The translations under genes and the position numbers were made by a program. Shown one piece after another: positions 13,934 through 16,367 of a stretch of DNA of 16,367 bases (within the stretch, counting starts at the first letter, position 1; each line of letters opens with the position of its first letter). The notes under the pieces are model-generated. The model was not told the DNA's origin. It worked only from the letters and a program-made list of their open reading frames with translations, and did not search any database. Where the stretch lies: assembly GCA_002340255.1 (NCBI GenBank), contig DDLS01000075.1, positions 1 to 16,367 on the forward strand. Direction: 5' to 3'. This DNA comes from Cyanobacteria bacterium UBA2566. GTDB taxonomy: Bacteria > Cyanobacteriota > Cyanobacteriia > Cyanobacteriales > Desertifilaceae.

Positions 13934-13966
13934 TGGAGTAGAGTGGGGAGAGGGCGATCGCTTTTT
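13880..13966 (+). repeat. xisI-tail repeat, copy 3 (end of xisI copy 1 with deleted spacer)
   Basis: The native xisI end runs into TGATGGAGTAGAGTGGGGAGAGGGCGATCGC, the last part of the spacer. The 59 bases between the two GCGATCGCCT sites of copy 4 (14843-14852 and 14902-14911) are missing here, including the G-run cluster and the TAA stop. After this the sequence goes straight to the PIN toxin gene. Confidence 0.8.
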
Positions 13967-13987
13967 GGGTTCAGCTCAATTAAATTC

Positions 13988-14392
13988 TTATAATTCTGAC
14001 CAATTCTCTAAACTCAAACCTTGAACTCTGGCTAAATCCGTATCATTAGAAACCATAATCAAATTCTTAACCATTGCACTCGCCGCAATTAAAACATCTT
14101 CAGTTTGAATCGGTAAACCTCTTAATCTCAGATTAGCATGAATTTCAGCCGCTTTTTCCAATATGGCTAAATCATCTAAGAGAATCATCGGATACTTTTG
14201 GCGAAATTTGTTAAATCTTTCCCTTTGTTTAGGTGCATCAACCGCTAAAAACCCTCTCCTAATTTCAAAATAAGTGATACAACTAATATAAATGGTTTTA
14301 CCTTGAAAGTTTATTGCTTCTAGTTTAGCCTTTATTTTCAAATTATCTTTGACTGCTAACGAAACAATATTTGTGTCTAATAGATAGGTCAT
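13988..14392 (-). CDS. PIN domain (VapC-like) toxin
   Basis: 134 residues from ATG 14392 (MTYLLDTNIVSLAVKDN), the standard PIN start; the frame is open a further 11 codons but those overlap the antitoxin. PIN acidic residues are D6 (LLDTN), E43 (YFEIRRG), D99 (TEDVLIAA) and D117 (VSNDTDL), a full active site for Mg-dependent RNA cleavage. VapC toxins cut RNA, often tRNA or rRNA. The antitoxin gene lies upstream on the same strand, seven bases before the ATG. The pair points against the xisHI direction and occupies the space between repeat copies 3 and 4. No ribosome binding site of strength is seen, as expected for translation coupled to the antitoxin. Confidence 0.88.
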   Translation of the reverse strand: MTYLLDTNIVSLAVKDNLKIKAKLEAINFQGKTIYISCITYFEIRRGFLAVDAPKQRERFNKFRQKYPMILLDDLAILEKAAEIHANLRLRGLPIQTEDVLIAASAMVKNLIMVSNDTDLARVQGLSLENWSEL

Positions 14393-14399
14393 AGAAAAA

Positions 14400-14696
14400 C
14401 TATTTTCGCTTAACTGCTTCATCAAATATAGCCATTTGCTCAGGCGTAAACTCTTGCCCTATTTTTGACAAGACTTCCGTAGCCATGACACAACTACAAT
14501 GTTCTTTCAATTCAGCATCTGGCATACTATTAAACTCTTCAAAACTCAGGTTTTCTTGAGCAAGACTAACCAAAAGATTTACCATTTGTGAGTAATTTAA
14601 ATCTTCTTTAAATAAGGAGTCTTCTTCCATCAAAATCGAAACAATATCCTCAATTCTTTTGACTATCGATTTTTGTTTCAGCTCAGTGGATAACAT
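14400..14696 (-). CDS. Antitoxin-like partner of the PIN toxin
   Basis: 98 residues from ATG 14696, supported by GGAGGT seven bases upstream (complement of the CTCCAG/ACCTCC area around 14704-14709); the longer frame to 14738 is rejected because it passes through that site. Sequence MLSTELKQKSIVKRIEDIVSI, then FEEFNSMPDAELKEH and QEFTPEQMAIFDEAVKRK. It is acidic and helical. I do not see a classical MazE/AbrB, Phd or RHH DNA-binding motif, so it belongs to a less familiar antitoxin type recognised here by position. The homologue at 15835-16131 is about 70% identical by eye and carries its own strong ribosome binding site. Confidence 0.78.
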   Translation of the reverse strand: MLSTELKQKSIVKRIEDIVSILMEEDSLFKEDLNYSQMVNLLVSLAQENLSFEEFNSMPDAELKEHCSCVMATEVLSKIGQEFTPEQMAIFDEAVKRK

Positions 14697-14868
14697 GATA
14701 CTTACCTCCAGGTAGCCGCATTCAAATAATCTTATCATAACCTAAAATAACTCCAACCGATGACTAGGGATGAAAGGTGTACCCACAGAAGACCTTGTAC
14801 TGGCGTTTCAGGCGCATGAAACGCGGAAGTTTACGGAGGCAAGCGATCGCCTAAACCCTTATACTGCC

Positions 14869-14902
14869 GGGGATAGGGATAGTGGGGTAGGGGGTTTGGG
14901 GG
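14869..14902 (+). other. Five-run G-quadruplex motif in repeat copy 4
   Basis: GGGG-ATA-GGG-ATAGT-GGGG-TA-GGGGG-TTT-GGGGG on the + strand, essentially identical to copy 2. It sits between two HIP1 sites. Confidence 0.6.
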
Positions 14903-14947
14903 CGATCGCCTGATGGAGTGGAGTGGGGAGAGGGCGATCGCCTTTGC

Positions 14948-14985
14948 TATAATACCAGTATCCTCAACTCACACATAGGAGGAAA
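14948..14985 (+). promoter_or_regulatory. Promoter -10 and ribosome binding site of xisH copy 2
   Basis: TATAAT at 14948-14953 and AGGAGG at 14977-14982 with three bases to the ATG at 14986. It is laid out as before the first xisH, with a few substitutions (CAGTATCCTCAACTCACACA). Confidence 0.6.
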
Positions 14986-15402
14986 ATGCCAGCCAAAGAC
15001 ACTTATCATGAAAGCTTTAAGAGTGCCTTGATTAAAGATGGTTGGGAAATTGTTCGCGATCCTTATACTATTAGATATGAAGGACTTACTCTATTTGCCG
15101 ATCTCGCCGGTAAAAAGCTATTTTCTGCACAGAAAGAAGATACGAACATTGTCGTCGAGATTAAAAGCTTCTTAAGTCTTTCTGCTATTCATGAATTTCA
15201 ATGTGCTTTAGGACAATACATTTTATATCGAACTCTATTATCTCAAATTCATCCCACTTACTGTCTCTACCTAGCGATTGAAAAAAGGATTTATGAAACG
15301 TTTTTTCAACAAAAAGGTATTTATTTGGTTATTGAAGAATACAAAATCTTGTTGATTGTTATCGATCTTGCTCATGAGGAGATTGTCCAATGGATAAACT
15401 AG
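14986..15402 (+). CDS. xisH: XisH, second copy
   Basis: 138 residues, same length as the first copy, MPAKDTYHESFKSALIKDGW. Candidate PD-(D/E)XK residues are kept: D39 (LFADLAG), E58 and K60 (IVVEIKSF), Q77 (ALGQYI). Outside the first 20 and the core strands it differs substantially from the first copy (for example KKLFSAQKEDTN against RKTIAATRQERQ), so this is not a very recent duplicate. It overlaps xisI by 13 bases, exactly as in the first pair. Promoter and ribosome binding site come from repeat copy 4. Confidence 0.93.
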   Translation: MPAKDTYHESFKSALIKDGWEIVRDPYTIRYEGLTLFADLAGKKLFSAQKEDTNIVVEIKSFLSLSAIHEFQCALGQYILYRTLLSQIHPTYCLYLAIEKRIYETFFQQKGIYLVIEEYKILLIVIDLAHEEIVQWIN

Positions 15403-15734
15403 AAAAACATCGCTTCCTAGTCAAGAAAATCTTAACTGAATACGATCGCATTGCGAGCCAAACCCCTAACTTGGAGGGAATAGATACAATATTATCCTTT
15501 GATGAGGAAAGAGATCAATATCTTTGGTTTGATATTGGTTGGACTTCCAGAAAGCGAGTTAGAGCGATTTCAGTTTATGTAAGAATCAAAAACGAGAAAA
15601 TTTACATAGAAGAAGATTGGACAGAGGAAGGTATTGCGACTGAGTTATTGAGAGAAGGAGTACCGAAAGAAGACATTGTGCTGGCGTTTCATGCTCCGGA
15701 AACCCGGAAGTTTATGGACTTTGCGATCGCCTAA
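15390..15734 (+). CDS. xisI: XisI, second copy
   Basis: 114 residues, MDKLEKHRFLVKKILTEYDRI, one residue longer than the first copy within the loop after position 25 (TPNLEGIDTIL). The C-terminal ~50 residues (VYVRIKNEKIYIEEDWTEEG, LLREGVPKEDIVLAFH, RKFMDFAIA) are almost the same as in the first copy, also at DNA level, while the N-terminal half is more diverged. The stop is TAA after GCGATCGCC. The G-rich spacer does not follow; the remnant toxin begins ten bases later. This end is counted as tail copy 5. Confidence 0.93.
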   Translation: MDKLEKHRFLVKKILTEYDRIASQTPNLEGIDTILSFDEERDQYLWFDIGWTSRKRVRAISVYVRIKNEKIYIEEDWTEEGIATELLREGVPKEDIVLAFHAPETRKFMDFAIA

Positions 15735-15744
15735 CCCATGACGC

Positions 15745-15828
15745 TTATATCTCCCTAACTTTTTGATTAACTGAACTATTATTTTTGATAGCTAAAGAAA
15801 CAATATTAGTATCTAACAAGTAATCCAT
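15745..15828 (-). pseudogene. Truncated PIN/VapC toxin remnant (27 codons)
   Basis: Reading leftward from ATG 15828 gives MDYLLDTNIVSLAIKNN, matching the first residues of the PIN toxin at 13988-14392 (MTYLLDTNIVSLAVKDN), then an unrelated SSVNQKVREI and TAA. About 105 codons, including the Glu and two later acidic positions, are missing, so it cannot be an active ribonuclease. The deletion joins the toxin's N-terminus to the end of the second xisI. The antitoxin gene lies just upstream and is intact. Confidence 0.8.
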
Positions 15829-15834
15829 AATAAG

Positions 15835-16131
15835 CTATTTTCTTTTAATCGCATCCTCAAAAGCTGCCATTTGCGCTGGAGTAAAATCTTGTCCAATTTT
15901 CGACAAGAGTTCTATGGCTAATATGCCACTAGAATGTTCTTTTAATTCTTCGTCAGACATACCATTAAAATCATCAAAATTCAAATTGTCTTCAAATAAC
16001 TTAACTAATAGTTTGACCATTTCTGAATAATCCAGATCCTCTTTGAATAAAGGATCTTCTTGCATCAAAATAGAAACAATATCCTCAATTCTTTTAACTA
16101 TCGATTCTTGTCTCAGCTCCGTGGATAACAT
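15835..16131 (-). CDS. Orphan antitoxin-like protein, second copy
   Basis: 98 residues from ATG 16131, MLSTELRQESIVKRIEDIVS to QMAAFEDAIKRK, the same length as the antitoxin at 14400-14696. GGAGGT precedes the ATG by seven bases. All residues seem intact although the toxin downstream is reduced to a remnant, so the gene is an orphan that may act against the related PIN toxin 1.5 kb away or another toxin elsewhere. The upstream 50 bases also resemble those of the first antitoxin (ATAATCT-ATCATAACCTAAAATA), so promoter and gene were duplicated together. Confidence 0.78.
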   Translation of the reverse strand: MLSTELRQESIVKRIEDIVSILMQEDPLFKEDLDYSEMVKLLVKLFEDNLNFDDFNGMSDEELKEHSSGILAIELLSKIGQDFTPAQMAAFEDAIKRK

Positions 16132-16252
16132 GATACTGACCTCCATGCAGTCTGGATTAAGATAATCTCATCATAACCTAAAATAGCGTTTCACGAGCCA
16201 GAAACCGGGAAGTTTACGGAGGAAAGCGATCGCCTAAACAGTGATACTCGCT

Positions 16253-16285
16253 GGGATAGGGATAATGGGGAGGGGGGTGTGGGGG
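16253..16285 (+). other. G-quadruplex motif in repeat copy 6
   Basis: GGG-ATA-GGG-ATAAT-GGGG-A-GGGGGG-TGT-GGGGG on the + strand: five runs with loops of 3, 5, 1 and 3 bases. Confidence 0.55.
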
Positions 16286-16315
16286 CGATCGCTGGGTCTG
16301 GAGAGGCGAGGGCGA

Positions 16316-16321
16316 TATAAT
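16316..16321 (+). promoter_or_regulatory. Retained -10 hexamer in repeat copy 6
   Basis: TATAAT, directly fused to GGGCGA, followed by ACCTGTATCCTACACTCA, which matches the transcript start region before both xisH genes. It probably drives whatever gene follows the window. Confidence 0.4.
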
Positions 16322-16367
16322 ACCTGTATCCTACACTCAAACATAAGAGACTGTTTATAAAGAAAAG

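Larger units (their letters stand above)
14772..14985 (+). repeat. xisI-tail repeat, copy 4 (pseudo-tail, spacer, promoter)
   Basis: The tail starts earlier than in other orphan copies: GAAAGGTGTACCC matches the codons for EGVPKED in xisI. It reads LVLAFQAHETRKFTE, then GAGGCAAGCGATCGC in place of GAGTTTGCGATCGC shifts the frame and destroys the C-terminal FAIA. Two intact HIP1 sites (14843-14850 and 14902-14909) flank the G-run cluster; a third precedes the xisH promoter. This is the fullest version of the spacer. Confidence 0.85.
16184..16345 (+). repeat. xisI-tail repeat, copy 6 (pseudo-tail, spacer, promoter-like end)
   Basis: The tail reads AFHEPETGKFTE and then GAGGAAAGCGATCGC, the same frame-breaking form as copy 4. 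The spacer keeps the G-runs, then jumps through GCGATCGCTGGGTCTGGAG to GGGCGATATAATACC, a shortened junction that still retains a TATAAT. No xisH start appears before the window ends. Confidence 0.8.

Noticed and set aside
13188..15734. fdxN element or its excision site
   Set aside because: xisHI alone does not indicate the element; no fdxN fragment, xisF recombinase or site pair was found.
10830..16345. CRISPR array from regularly repeated units
   Set aside because: The repeats are long, diverged, coding-derived and spaced by whole genes; there are no short spacers or cas genes.

Overview
The window looks like a chromosomal segment of a cyanobacterium. The HIP1 octamer GCGATCGC recurs both inside and between genes, DUF3598 and Rpn/DUF4351 proteins are present, an N-terminal helix-turn-helix typical of cyanobacterial conflict proteins is seen, and two copies of the xisH-xisI pair (named for the fdxN element of heterocyst formers) occur. 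The lineage cannot be fixed further from sequence alone; xisHI is widespread in filamentous and unicellular cyanobacteria, so it does not prove heterocysts. No rRNA, tRNA, CRISPR array, transposase or integrase was seen.

Left third (1-4727): two copies of the 3' end of an Rpn-type nuclease/DUF4351 gene, each continuing into the next gene's ribosome binding site, start codon and first ten codons. They bracket an HTH/pentapeptide/degenerate-nuclease gene on the + strand and a three-gene - strand operon (GTPase, 77-residue protein, vWA protein). The second copy supplies the translation start of a CbiO/EcfA-type ABC ATPase.

Middle (4728-10011): housekeeping-like DNA. A DUF3598 protein and an exported protein of unknown function lie on the - strand, followed by full-length acnB (aconitase B) and its hairpin terminator. 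Immediately downstream, a two-gene cassette of small proteins sits between the real acnB 3' end plus terminator and a second, about 90% identical copy of the last 36 codons plus stop and terminator.

Right third (10012-16367): an accessory island. It holds a membrane-anchored coiled-coil protein, an AAA/ABC-type ATPase overlapping a TOPRIM-like protein (a candidate PARIS/OLD-like two-gene defence module), two xisH-xisI pairs, a PIN toxin/antitoxin pair and a second antitoxin whose toxin is cut to 27 codons. The units are stitched together by six copies of the xisI 3' end, most followed by the same G-rich spacer and several by the same TATAAT promoter. All xisHI genes and repeats point right; all cargo genes between repeats point left. 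The arrangement suggests a cassette array grown by recombination between xisI tails and between HIP1 sites. The main themes are therefore recombination at duplicated gene ends, and three candidate conflict modules: vWA-GTPase, ATPase-TOPRIM and xisHI-TA.
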